From positions 188,358,934 to 188,422,933 of the forward strand of contig NC_084484.1 of NCBI RefSeq assembly GCF_030035675.1: a stretch of 64,000 nt of DNA, given 5' to 3'. Under the pieces are notes generated by a model. That model searched no databases. It was not told where the DNA came from and saw only the letters and a program-made list of their open reading frames with translations. This document shows, in pieces, positions 32,901 to 45,300 of this stretch. Source of the stretch: Rhineura floridana (taxonomy: Eukaryota; Chordata; Lepidosauria; Squamata; Rhineuridae). Each line of letters opens with the position of its first letter. Positions within the stretch are counted from its first letter, which is position 1. The translations under genes were made by a program, and so were the position numbers.

Positions 32901-35900
32901 GATACTCTTAACTTCCATGTATTTAGCTAATTGTTGTTTAAAGTCATCCAAGTTAGTGTCCGTCACTCTCTCTTGTGTGACCAAAATCAATAGTTTTAGC
33001 TATGCGCCAGGCAAAGTACTTTCTTCGGTGTGTCTCAGATCTCTCAAAATTCATCTTTGTTGGATGCCCCCGTTGGGTTCTAGTATTCAGGTTGGGGAAA
33101 CCTTTTCCTTACCCGCCAGTGTTTATATCCCTCTCTCGTATCCCCCTGCTGTTGTCTTTTTTCCAAAACTAAAAAGGTCTCTTGGAGGTCACTGATTCAT
33201 AGGGTTGCCAAAGTCGTAATCGACTTGAAGGCACATAACAACAACAACAACAACAACAACAAGGAGGCCTTTCAGTGGTAGGGGAGTTCCCAGCCCCTTG
33301 ACCACTTGGGTTGCCCTGTCCTGCACCCTTTCCGCTTCTGCAACACTCTTGCGCCTGACAGCACTCTTTTTTTCTTCTCAGAGCGTGCAGAGAAGCTAGG
33401 CCAAAGCCTCACCCGTCTTCCCTTCAAGGACACTTTCTGGAAGGGCACAACCCGGACACGACCCCGTAAGAGGCAGGGGAAGGAGGGAAGAGCCCGCCTG
33501 AGCCAAGACTAGCCCAGTGGGTTTGGCTATAGGACACATTTATTGTGTAGGCTCTGACTTTTCCTGGTTGGTCTCTTGTAGGTAATGGGACTTTAAACAA
33601 ACTGGCTGGGATTGACTTCCGGCAGCTGATCCTGGGCCACAAACTCAACGAGAACCAGTCCGGAGAGGTTGTGACTTTCCTTTCTCTCGCTCTCCCTGCC
33701 CCCCTCCCCCCCCTCTGGTGGTTGAGTGGGAGGCTTCCTAGAAGTCATGCTCCCATCCCTCCCCCTGCTGACCTCCTGGCTTCCCCCACAGCTCTGGAAA
33801 GGACGCTGGCAAGGCAATGACATTGTCATCAAAGTGCTCAAAGTCCGGGACTGGACAACCCGTAAGAGCAGAGATTTCAATGAGGAATATCCCAAGCTCA
33901 GGTGAGGGGGGCTTTTGGGGAATGCCAGAGGCCACCTTAACGCCTGCCTGGGCTCATAATGCCTACACTGATTGGCAGCAGTTGTCCAAGCTTGACTTGG
34001 GCAGAGAAGGGCCCTTCCCTGGACTGAACTGTGGATCTTCAGCAAGCCAAGCCGGTGCTCAGCCACTGAGCTGTGGGCCTGCTCCATGGAGGTGGGGAGT
34101 CTTTGCAGGGGGGCTGCCAGGAAAGAGTGAATGCATGCAGGGTGTGTGTTGGGGGAGCAGGAGGCAGGGTGCAGGGTGCACTTCCACCTATCATGCCCTT
34201 TTCCTGTTCTGCAGGATTTTCTCTCACCCCAATGTGTTGCCAGTTCTGGGTGCCTGCCAGTCACCACCTGCGCCTCACCCCATCGTCATCACCCACTGGA
34301 TGCCCTATGGCTCCCTTTACAACGTGCTGCATGAAGGCACCAGTGAGTCTGTCTTCCGCCTGGGTCTGGCATGCCTGCCTCTCACCCTTCTTTAATGGGG
34401 GTGCCCATTTTCCTGTCCGTGAGCCTAGAGGGGTGACCGGCTGAGGATGGTCCTCGTGGCCGGGTAACTGCACACTCATTGCTACAGAAAAGGCTTGGAA
34501 GAGATTCCCAACATGAGCGACCTGGGAGGAGCCCAGCTGATGCTTCTCCAGCGTTTCCTCACAAGACCCGTGCCCCCTTGGCCCAGCAATGGTTCTCTCC
34601 GCTTGTCTCAGAGCTGTCCTTCCCAAGTGCTCTTGTTTGCATTCCTTGTAGGTCAGGCCTGTCCCTCCTCCTTCAGACATTTGGAACCTGTCGGCAAAGG
34701 CTTTCGCCTGCTCCCTCAGTCTTTGGGGCTTCCCCATCAAGGCTACACCATGATTTGTCATCTTTGTAGTTCTTAGGGCTGAAGAAATCACTTTCATCCT
34801 GTCTTTACGTCTTGTGGGAAAGCCATTCCCAAAGCTGTTCTCAGTGCAACCAACAACGGCATGGCTACTGAGCCCAGGTGAAGGGTCTTGGCTGGCTCAG
34901 CTTGTCATTGAACAGAAGCCCTGAACCTCTTCTGCCTGCTCCCTTCCATTTTGCTGTATTCAGCCCCCCCCCCATAAGAACATAAGAAGAGTCGGCTGGC
35001 TCAGGCCAAAGGGGGCCAACCGGTTTTGCCAGTGGGAACCCCTCACGCAGGACCTGAGTACTGCAGCTGCCCCCTCCTGCACGTTCCAGCAACTGGCATT
35101 TGGAAGCATACTTTCTCTGACTATGGAGGCACAGCATGTTATTCTTAATTACTTAAATTTATATCCAGCCTTTCTTTCCAGCCAGAGCCCAGGGCATAGC
35201 TGTCCTGACCTGGTAGCCATTGGTAGCCTTATCTTCCATTAATTTGTCAAATCCTCTTTTAAAGCCTTCCAAATTGGTAGCCATCACTGCCTCTTGTGGG
35301 AATGAGTTCCAGTTTAACTATGCACTGTGGCGAAAAGTCCTTTCTTTTGTCAGTCCTGAATCTTTCAGTTTTCAGCTTCATTGGATGTCCGCAACTTCTA
35401 GTGCTGTGTGAGAAGAAAAGCTTTTCTCTATCCACTTTCTCTATGCAATGCATAACTCTATATGCTTCTATCATGTCACTTGTAGCTCACCTTTTCTCTC
35501 AATTAAAAAGCCATCCCCTTGATCATTCTGGTTGCCCTTTTCTGAGCCGTTTCCAGTTCTACAGTATCCTTTTTGAGGTGAGGCGACCAGAACTGTATGC
35601 AGTATTCCAAATGCAGCCACACCATGGATTTATACAATGGCATTATGATATTTGTAGTTTTATAATGCTGTGAGATAAATCTGTGGTTCCCCACTCTGCC
35701 ATAGATGTAGCCTCTTGCACTGCTGTTGCCTGTTCTGCCTCGCTCACTTGGTGTTGCTCTCTGGTTTGTATGGCCTGATTTCAGCCTCCCTCTGAGCGTT
35801 TGTGGCCTGCTTCCTAATCCAGCCTTACAGAAGGTGTGAAGGGGCCCGTGCTGGCCCTCGCCAAGGCAGACTTCCCCCGCCAGGATTGCTCCGCTCCACT

Positions 35901-37031
35901 TGACTCCCTCTGCTGAGGCTGATCCCTGCCTGCCCTCACTCCTGCCATCTCCCTGCAGACTTTGTGGTGGACCAGACGCAAGCAGTGAAGTTTGCCCTGG
36001 ATGTGGGACGTGGGATGGCGTTCCTGCACACCCTGGAGCCCCTCATCCCTCGCCACTATCTCAACAGCCGCAGCATCATGGTGAGTTAGGCCAGGGGCAC
36101 GTTCTGGGGATTAAGTGGGGGTGGGGGCTTCAGGAGACTCAGAGCTGTTGTATCTTGCCTCCCACAACAGATAGACGAGGACATGACGGCACGCATCAGC
36201 ATGGCAGATGTCAAGTTCTCCTTCCAGTGTCCAGGCAGGATGTATGCCCCGGCATGGGTGGCACCAGAAGGTGAGTGTGACGCCTTCCCTCCTACTGAGA
36301 TCAGGTAGTGTATGTGCATGGGCAGGCACCAATTCCGCAGTTGTACAAAGTCCTCTAAAGGACATCCAGACCTCCTGGGTAGTTGTTTCTGCTCCCTTTA
36401 AGGTGGCCTTTCTCTGCAGAACATAGACCAAGTCAGACCGGTGGTGCATCTGGCTGGTATTCATTCCCTCCTCCGAACAGCTTCCCAGCAGCTGAGGCAC
36501 AGAGAACTGACACCGAAGATCCTTGGAATGAGAGATGCTACTGCCAGGGTTCGGATTTGGGGGCCTTCTGAAGGCCAGGCAGCTGCTCTGCTAGCGAGCT
36601 GGAGTTTGCTCCTCCCTCACCTGTGGTTGTGGCTTTCATATCTCCGCTTTGCCTCCTCTCAGCTCTACAGAAGAAGGCGGAAGAGATTAACCGGCGCTCT
36701 GCTGACATGTGGAGCTTCGCTGTGCTGCTCTGGGAACTGGTGACACGAGAGGTGCCCTTTGCTGACCTCTCGAACATGGAGATCGGCATGAAGGTGAGAA
36801 AGGGGGGAGGCCCACTAACCCTCAGAGGGCCAGCTTGCACCTGCTTTGAGTGTTGGTTGTGCCCATTTGTGTTCTTTCCAGGTTGCCCTGGAGGGGCTGC
36901 GGCCCACCATCCCACCAGGCATTTCCCCCCACATCTGCAAGTTGATGAAGATCTGCATGAATGAGGACCCAGCCAAGCGCCCCAAATTTGATATGATTGT
37001 CCCCATCCTTGAGAAGATGCAGGAGAAGTAA
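29980..37031 (+). CDS. ILK: ILK, integrin-linked (pseudo)kinase
   Basis: Scaffold of the ILK-PINCH-parvin complex at integrin adhesions. Twelve coding exons: 29980-30068, 31123-31288, 31463-31558, 31892-31988, 33382-33465, 33582-33667, 33792-33901, 34215-34342, 35959-36080, 36171-36270, 36663-36793 and 36882-37031. The product is 452 aa, the human length. N-terminal ankyrin repeats ([50 protein letters not shown]) bind PINCH in the known protein. The kinase-like domain keeps the ATP-site lysine ([11 protein letters not shown]) but has PRHYLNSRS where HRD is expected and MADVKFS where DFG is expected, so the domain is catalytically dead as in mammals. WVAPEALQKK and the C-terminal parvin-binding lobe are intact. 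The start ACCATGG is a strong Kozak context. Confidence 0.97.
31640..31745 (-). repeat. LINE 3' tail in an ILK intron
   Basis: AT-rich tail with TTTATATCCCAATTCATAG and adjacent LINE-like A/T runs. Family uncertain, probably L2. Confidence 0.4.
32330..33180 (-). mobile_element. CR1 LINE 3' part, split by a hAT transposon
   Basis: Reverse-strand CR1 3' sequence. The motif GCAATTGGTATTCAGAA is cut at 32441 and resumes as ATTCAGAAGCATG at 32855, exactly as the uninterrupted copy reads near 2800. The 3' ORF and tail follow up to 33180. Confidence 0.7.
32442..32854 (-). mobile_element. hAT-superfamily DNA transposon remnant with BED zinc-finger fragment, 413 bp
   Basis: Perfect terminal inverted repeats CAGGGCTGTGGAGTCGG / CCGACTCCACAGCCCTG. 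The exact 8-bp target duplication ATTCAGAA lies at 32434-32441 and 32855-32862. The reverse strand (32771-32529) encodes an 80-codon frame with HFVCQC and ASNLKRHLQ, spaced like a BED finger from a hAT transposase N-terminus. The rest of the transposase is missing, so it is a deletion derivative. Confidence 0.85.
33187..33262 (+). repeat. BovB LINE 3' end with (CAA)n tail
   Basis: GATTCATAGGGTTGCCAAAG, then TCGACTTGAAGGCACATAAC and an (ACA)n run, the standard BovB terminus. A few dozen bases only, 5'-truncated. Confidence 0.7.
34970..35700 (-). mobile_element. CR1 LINE 3' part
   Basis: In reverse: [20 protein letters not shown] (CR1 ORF2 C-terminus) near 35600, then the 3' tail reaching CATAAGAACATAAGAAGAG at 34975. 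A short other LINE tail (35140-35200) is embedded. It lies in the ILK intron before the exon at 35959. Confidence 0.75.
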
Positions 37032-37377
37032 GGATGGATGTGGGGGAGCTTGCCCTGCAGCCCCTCTGACCTGCCCACAAGTGCCTTTGGGGGGCGCTGT
37101 TGACAGGAAGCACCGTTTCCTTGTTATTAAGACAATACGGTACAGAAGGAGCTGCTGCTGTGCCCATTCTCCCCTTCCTGGGCAGAGTTGGGGGGGCTGC
37201 TGTAAGCTGCCTTGGCCTTTTAAGCTCACCCCCCAGCAATGCTGAACTGCCTTTCACAGTTCCCCTCTCCCCACACCCCATAAGCAAGGCCACCTCGCAC
37301 TCCAGAGTTAACCACTGCCTGCCTGCCACTGTTTTTATCTTTTCTATGCAGGCCCCAGCCAAAGCCACAGGGCTTAA

Positions 37378-37383
37378 AATAAA
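37378..37383 (+). promoter_or_regulatory. ILK poly(A) signal
   Basis: AATAAA 347 bp after the ILK stop. Confidence 0.75.
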
Positions 37384-37399
37384 CAAGTTGTTATTAAAG

Positions 37400-39240
37400 G
37401 AGACCGTGTTTATTGCTGCCTTTGCAGGATTGGTAGCAGCAGTGCCCACACGGCAGGGTTGGAGAGTGCTGGCGTTACACTGCAGCCCTGAAGGTGAAAG
37501 TAATCTCCTGTCCCCTGCAAAGGAGCAAGTGTGGGTGGTGGGATTCAGCTTACAAGGACGGGCTGCCTCAAGCCTCCTCCCTCTATATGAACCGTCATTT
37601 CCTCCGTTGTGCCCTCCTCTTTCCCCCCTCCTCTCCATGGAGCCTGGAGCAGCATTTTCAGTCTCAGAACAGAAACAGAGGTAGGGACTTGTGTGAGGGT
37701 AGGGTGTGGTAGTCTGGCTTCAAATTCCTATCAAGTTCTACACCGGCCAGTCCACCCCCTTAGCTGAAACTGAAAACTAAATAGGCAATCTTGTAATGCC
37801 AATATACAAATCTACAGTGTAACTGTCCATAACTGTTGCACTACATCTGTTACTGGAAGCAGTATGCTGCGACACTGTTGCCAGGGATCAAGAACAGGAG
37901 AGAACTAGATTTTGGACTAGAATGGCTGCCTTGTTAAAACAAGGGTCCCTGCCTGCAAATAATCATTTCCAAAAATGTATCCTTGGTTTAGATACTGCAG
38001 GAAGAGCAAATGCCTCTTGGGCAGGGGGAGATGACTGGACATCTCCAGGGAGGATTGGCTCACTGGCATCACCTGGGGCCACCCACCTGGACCATAAAGC
38101 CTATCGCCTCTTTGCAGTGCTGGAGGAACAGAAGCCGCTTTATTGTGCGAGTGGTGGATGTGGGTCCTGAGGCAGGCACTCCCGGCCTGCTTTCTGACAC
38201 AATCATGATGTAACAGATGACTGAGCTGTGCCTAGCAGCCAAGAGGGAAGGCTCTTTTGTACTTCCCAATATTGCACCACGAAGTGTTGGCATCCAGCAG
38301 CAGAGAAGGCTGGGGCTTGCCTTTGCTCTCATTTCTGCACTGAGTATCAGGCTAGAACCACTCTTTAATTTCTTTTTGTCCCCACCCCCTGTATTCTCTC
38401 ATTCCTGTAGGGTCTTCTGTTTTTCCATTTTAACCTGACAAGCCTCCTAGTGGGAACCAGGGTTAGTGTGACTTTCCTCACAGGGTGGGGTGGGAAATCT
38501 CAAGACCTGGGCCGGAAGGGTGCTCTGTGGGCCACTCTGGACCTCTCCAAGCCACCCACTCTCACTGGCCGTGCTCCACACCCTCCTTGAGTGCTTTTGC
38601 AAGGCTCAATGGAACTGTGGAAATTGACTGAATTGCGTGAGTGTGGGTGTGAAGAAACCATACACTTTTGCAGGGCTGGAACGCAACCTACTCTGCAAAG
38701 GAAGCATTGCATCTGCTGACTGGCTCCCATTGGCATGCCACCTCCTAAAAGGTCCTGAGCAGAAAAGTAGGGTTGTCCAAACCCTACCCAGCGGGGCCCT
38801 GAAAACAACCCATACAGCTAACCCAGAGCGGAGATTCCCTGCCCCAACAGGCCAGCCCTGCTGCCCGCAACACCACATAAGTGAAAATAACCATGCAGGA
38901 AACCAGCATTTTTCCACAAGAAAAAAATTTCAGTTGTAGTTAGAGCAACTGACCCTCCTGCGCTGAGTTAGTAAAACTTGACAAGAGGGAAGTAGCCAGG
39001 CTCCTCCCTGAAATTCATGGCAGTGGGGCTGCCAAGCAGCCCCAATCCTAGGAGGACAGGCAAAACCTTCCTGCTGCTACGGAAATGAAGCTCCTCCATT
39101 ATGACCCAGGAGATGAGAACTTGGTCCCTGTGTCTGACAGGGCTGTGAGAAGCCACTGCCCAGCCCAGATGATTGCACTCATTCTCCCCATGGCCTCGTA
39201 TGGACCAACCCTTCACTAAGAGCAATAGGCAGGGCAGGGA
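37400..39240. other. ILK-TAF10 intergenic region, no recognisable content
   Basis: Convergent 3' ends of ILK and TAF10 flank it. I see no exon, RNA gene or clear repeat. Confidence 0.5.
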
Positions 39241-39258
39241 GCCTCAAGAAAGGAGAAC

Positions 39259-39264
39259 TTTAAT
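39259..39264 (-). promoter_or_regulatory. TAF10 poly(A) signal
   Basis: ATTAAA on the reverse strand, 78 bp past the TAF10 stop. Confidence 0.55.
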
Positions 39265-39341
39265 GGTACAGCAACCAAGAGAGAGAGAGAGAAACAGTCG
39301 ACGGCCAAACCAGAGAGGCTGCCCTGGAAAGGGGGGGGCTG

Positions 39342-42300
39342 TTAAGTGAAGTAGTGGGGCTTCTTGACGTTGATGCCGTATTCTGTCAGTGCAGGCGCAA
39401 GATCCTCCATGGTGAGCGTGTATTTCTTGTCCTGCAGGGAGGTTCAGCAGAAGTCAGCTGTGTCTGGCCTAAGCTCCCACCCCCTTACGGGGAACTAAGG
39501 AAGGAGACCCCATGACAGGGAAATGGGCTGCTGGAGAAGGCTGGGGTCGTCCGTCCCTGCAGCAGGCTGACGGGGTCTGGAGGGCCTCACCTTGCTTTTG
39601 TTGCGGGAGCTGCCGGAAGCCGTCCCCTTCATCTTGCAGTGCTGCAAGGCATCGTTGGCAATGTCGGAGATAAATTTCTGGGCAGCCAAGGAGATCAAGC
39701 GGATGCTGCAAGAAAAGAAACGGGAGAGGGGCCGCTATCACAGGTGGGGAGGGGAGGAGAAAGGCACGGCAACAGCGGTGAGCTCAGGGAGGCCGAACGG
39801 CCGTTAAGACGAGCAATCGAGAGCGGGGGCTCCTCTGTCGGTAGAGACAGTCTTCCTTTGCAGGCAGCGGCACCTCCCGCCCTGCTTCCCCCGAGCCCGC
39901 TCCACTTACATGCGCGGGTCTGAAGCTTCGAAGCCGGAGCGGTTCAGGTAGTAGCCGGTGACGGCGTCCGGGATCTGAAAGGGAAGAGGACGAGGAAGCG
40001 TGGAAAGGCCGTTCTCGCCGCCGCCACCCGTTCCCCGGAGAGACCTTACCGTGGGCGTGTAGTCCTCCAGCTGCAGCAGGAAGTCGACCAGCGGGGCGCT
40101 CGAGGGCGACGAGGCGGGGGCGGCGGACTTGGTGTCCCCGTTGGCGGCGCCCCCGGGCGGCGCGAAGATCCCGTTTGGCACCGACGGCACAGGACCCTCC
40201 GTGGGATGCGCCAAAGACGACGACGAGGAAGAAGAAGAGCACGAGGAGGAGGAAGAGGAGGAAGCGCCTGCTGCGGGGGGGAGGGGGAGAGATGAGATCG
40301 GGGAGAGCCCTGTGATGCGTCCTTCCCTGACTCTCCCTGTCAGGTTCCTACCTGCTCGTGGTTACTGCCTGTCTCTAGGCACCACCAAGGACTCCACCAG
40401 TCCGGACCGCACTCTCTTATGGTTTACCTATCTGCTCTAGCACAGATCTCAACAGATCCCCCTGCTAGGCAACCACCAGTAACGTCCCAATACTAGTATT
40501 CCCAGAGACTCTGAATACTGGTATTGTTATTCTCTTCACCGCTGCCACCATTTGTTACAGTTTCCCTTCAGCCTTGGTCATTACCTTACCCTCCCTTCTG
40601 GTCTGTGAAACCCCAGCCAAGGATCAGGCCTTCGGTAAACCAAATTAAGTATTTATTACAGATAACAAAGCTAACAAGATTAACAAGATTTCTTCTTAAG
40701 GCACATAAGCATATGGTTTTACTCAATACTAATCTGAACTCCACCTCCCTCCTGGTAAACAACTCTCTCAAACCCCACCAAGCAATCCACTCTTTCTCTT
40801 CTCCCCCCCAGATTCCACTCTCACTCTTCCTTTTATACATTCAGCCATTTTAAACACTCAGCTAATCATCTCGCATTCTACTGCCCATTCACTCCCCCTC
40901 TTTCACTCCACTTACCATGTATCTTCTAAACAACTAACACTTACCATATATACATTAATATAGGAACATCACATTTCCCCCCCCTTAAACAACAGCAGAG
41001 TATTATTCCTGTTCCAGGATTTATACGTCGCATTAACAAATAAGAGTCTCTATGGGGAAAATGTCTTTCTTTGTTCCTCTGTCTGGTCACGTCACTGCAG
41101 TCCCAGCCACTTGCCTGGAAAGTCCATCGGCCAGTACATTGTCCTTGCCTTTTATGAACTGGAAGTCCACTTGATAGTCCTGTAGGGCCCAGGACCACCT
41201 CTGCAGCATAGTGTTGTGGTTTTTCATAGTCTGCAACCATAACAAGGCCCGATGATCCGTAGTCACTGTGAATCTTCGTCCCCACACGTATGGGCGCAAC
41301 TTGTTCAGTCCCCACACGACCGCTAGGCACTCCTTCTGGACCGACAAATAGTTTTTCTCCCTCGGCGTCAGCTTGCGACTCAGGTACGCCACTGGATGTC
41401 TGGTGCCTTCTCTCTCCTGTAGCAAGACGACTCCCAGCGCCAGGTCCGACGCATCTGTAGCCACGATGAATGGTTTCTCATAGTCTGGTGCTATTAATAT
41501 GGGTCCTTGGCACAAGGCTTGCTTCAGTAGATCAAAAGCCTTCTGACATTCATCCGTCCATACCACACGCTCAGAACATTTTTCTTTGTTAATTCATGCA
41601 AGGGGATTGCTATTTCCCCAAAATTTCTCACAAACTTCCTATAAAATCCAGCCACACCTAGAAATGCCCTTACTTGTTTTTTGGTTAAGGGGATAGGCCA
41701 CGCTTGTATTGCCTCCACCTTGCTCCATAAGGGGGTGATTTTCCCACTCCCCACCTTATGTCCTAACTAGATTACTTCCTTTAGTCCAAACTGGCATTTC
41801 TTAGCTTTTATTGTGAGGCCTGCTTTTCTTAAGGCCTCCAATACTGTTGTCAGGTGTTGGACATGCTCGTCATTGATATAGGCCACTGCAAAATCTGACA
41901 TGCCTCGCAACACAGTATTGATTAGCCTCTGAAATGAACTTGGTGAGTTCCTTAGTCCCATGGGTAAGGTCACAAACTCATATAACCCATCTGGTGTACT
42001 GAAGGCAGTTTTGGCTCTGGATTGCTCGTCTAGTTCCATTTGCCAAAATCCTTTACAGAGATCTAGTGTAGAGATAATGGTTGCTGCCCCCAATAACTCT
42101 AACATTGCGTCTACCCTAGGCATAGGATACACATCTGGGACAGTAATTTTATTGATTAGCCGATAATCAATGCAAAACCTTGTCGTTCCATCTTTTTTCG
42201 GAACCAGGACAATACTTGAGGCCCAGGGACTGATGGATTCCCTGATCACTCCTAATTCCAGCATATCTTCCACCTCCTGTTTGATCTCATTCAAAACTTT

Positions 42301-45300
42301 CCCATTCACACGGTACGGAACAGATCTGATCGGAGCATGATCTCCAGTATAAATGGAATGTATAACTATACTGGTTCGGCCAGGTTTGTTGCTAAAGAGA
42401 TTCCTATAGGTTTTCAAAACTCCCAGAATCTCCTCTTTTACTTCCTCCTTCACCTCCTCTGACCATTCCACTTGATCTACCCCTCCTTTGTCTTTACTTT
42501 CTTGTACCAAATCTGGAAGTTCAGGCCCACTTCCCTCAGGGAATAAGGTAACTTGCAACACCTGTGCATCCCTGGTATGGTAAGGCTTTAACATATTTAC
42601 ATGAACCACTTTGTTTTTGTTTAATTGGTCTGTGGTGATTACATACGTCACTGTGTCAAGCCTTTCTCTGATGGTATATGGTCCTTCCCAGTTAGCCTGT
42701 AATTTGTCATGTTTCCTGGGTATGAACGCCATAACCATATCTCCCACATCATACACACGTTCTCTGGCTGTTCTGTCATACCAGTAACTTTGCTTCTCCT
42801 GTGCATGACTCAAATTCCCTTTCACTACTTCCATCATTGATGTTAATTTATTGCGGAATTCCAATAGAAAATCTACTACAGAAGTTTTGTACTCTCCCAG
42901 AGTTCGTTCCCATGAATTTTTTAGCAGTTCCAAAGGTCCCCTCACTTTTCTAGTAAACATTAGTTCAAAGGGTGAGAAGCCTGTTGACTCCTGAGGGACT
43001 TCTCTGTATGCAAATAAGAAGCATCCCAACCGTTCATCCCAGTCTTGTGGGTGATCTTGAACATAGCTTCTGATCATGCCCTTCAAAACTCCATTGAATC
43101 TCTCAGTTAGCCCATTAGTGGCGGGATGGTAAGTAGTGGTCTTTAGATGTTTTAGACCACAACATTTCCACATACATTGCATCACTTCTCCCATGAATAC
43201 ACTGCCTTGATCTGTCAGCACTTCATGAGGGAAACCCAGCCTCATAAAGATTTTTAATAAAGCCTCTGCCACTACAGGGGCTTCTACAGATCTCAGTGCT
43301 TCTGCGTCTGGGTACCTGGTGGCAAAATCCACCACCACCACTAGATATTTCTTGCCATGCCTTGTGTGTTTGGAAAAAGGGCCCACCAAATCTATTCCCA
43401 CTCTATAAAAGGGTTGTCCAATTATAGGAAGGGGCTTTAAGGGTGCCTTGGTCTTCACTCTTTCCCACCTTTTGGCATATTCCACAAGATACACAATGTT
43501 GTTTTACATCCTTGGAGATATTTGGCCAATAATAATGTGCAGCCAATCTTCTCTTGGTCTTTTTTATTCCCAGATGTCCTGCACATGGGACATCGTGGGC
43601 TACCTCTAGCAATCTGGTTCTGTATTTGCTAGGTACTATCTATTGCTTCACTGGTTCACATTCATCCTTTCTCTCAGCAGGCATCCACAGTCTATATAAA
43701 ATCCCATTCTCCCACACAACTTGATTCCTCAGTTTGTCAGTGAAAGGAATCTGTTGGGTCAGGGCTTGCTCTTTTATTTGATCCAAACTGGTATCCTTAT
43801 TCAGTTCTTCTCTGAAGGGCTCTGTCTCTTCTCCAGAGACCAGGTGATACAATTTGTCTCCTTCAGCAGGCCTGCTAGTGGTTGCTATGGTGACCTGAGG
43901 CTGGTTAACAGATTCCACCCTGTTTGTTTCAGCCCCCCTTAATATGGCTTCTTTTTCTCTGCCAATTTGCTGTCTGGTCACTACATATATTTTCCCCTGT
44001 GCCCCCATAACATCTCTTCCTAGTATTACTGGTTCTTGTTGCTGGGCATTAATACCAACTTTATATTGGCCCTTTCGGCCTCTCCATTCCATTCTCACTA
44101 GGGCCACAGGCAAACTCTCTGGTTGACCCCTCACTCCTTGGATATTCACCATTTCCTGAGGTAATATTTCTTCAGATTTTATTAAATCTGGCCTCAGTAA
44201 CGTCTGAGCGGCACCAGTGTCAAGCAATGCCCAATAATTTGCCCCTTGTACACTCACTTCCTCTCTCAGACTTGAATCAAGGTCTGTTACTTCTGTCCAG
44301 TTTATCTGGCAAAACTGAACCTTTTTCGCTGTTTCTAAAGCCTTGGGCTCTGTTTTCACTGCCCTTGTCTGAGCAGGATTACTAATGGGGTTGGCAACCT
44401 CACATTGAAAACGTAGGTGCCCCCCGCCAGGACCAGATGGGCTATCTGCAATGTATTATAAATGTTTGGAGGAAGAACTCTTGCTACCCTTACAGTCTAC
44501 AATGAATTCTATTTTGCAAGAGGGAAAGATACCGGATAGTTGGAAAAATGCTAATATAACATTAATACCTAAAGAGGACCAAGATTTAACTAAAACAAAA
44601 AATTATCGGCCAATATCTCTACTGAATAATGACTATAAAATTTTTACAATGATTTTGGCTGAAAGATTGAAAATAATATTGCAACAATTTATTCAGGAAG
44701 ATCAATCAGGGTTTTTACCTAAAAGACAATTACGTGACAACGTCAGGAATGTTTTGAATGTGTTGGAATATTTAGAACAACGAAATGATAAACAAGCAGC
44801 TTTGATTTTTTTAGATGCTGAAAAAGCATTTGATAATTTGAATTGGAAATTTATGTTCCAGGTTTTGGAGCAAATGGATTTTGGAGACAACTTTATAAAA
44901 TGGATCAGATCGATTTATACATCACAGAAGGCCCAGATAATTGTTAATGGAGACTTAACGGATTCATGTGAAATACAAAAGGGTACAAGACAGGGATGTC
45001 CATTATCTCCCCTTTTATTTATTCTGGTTTTAGAAGTGCTGCTTAGAGATATAAGGCAAGATAAAAGGATTTCGGGATTAAAAATAAAAAAAGAAGAATA
45101 TAAATTGAGAGCATTTGCTGATGATTTGATAATTGTACTAGAAAACCCTTTGGAAGGAATTCATATATTGATGGACAAATTAAAAGAATTTGGACCGTTA
45201 GCAGGATTTAAGATCAACAATCAAAAAACAAAGATGTTGGTGAAAAATTTAACTTTAAGGGAACAGAAAGAGTTAATGGACAAGACAGATTTTACAATAG

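Noticed and set aside
36538-37638. 366-codon reverse-strand frame over the ILK 3' end
   Set aside because: It is antisense to conserved ILK exons and their splice sites and has no recognisable domain.
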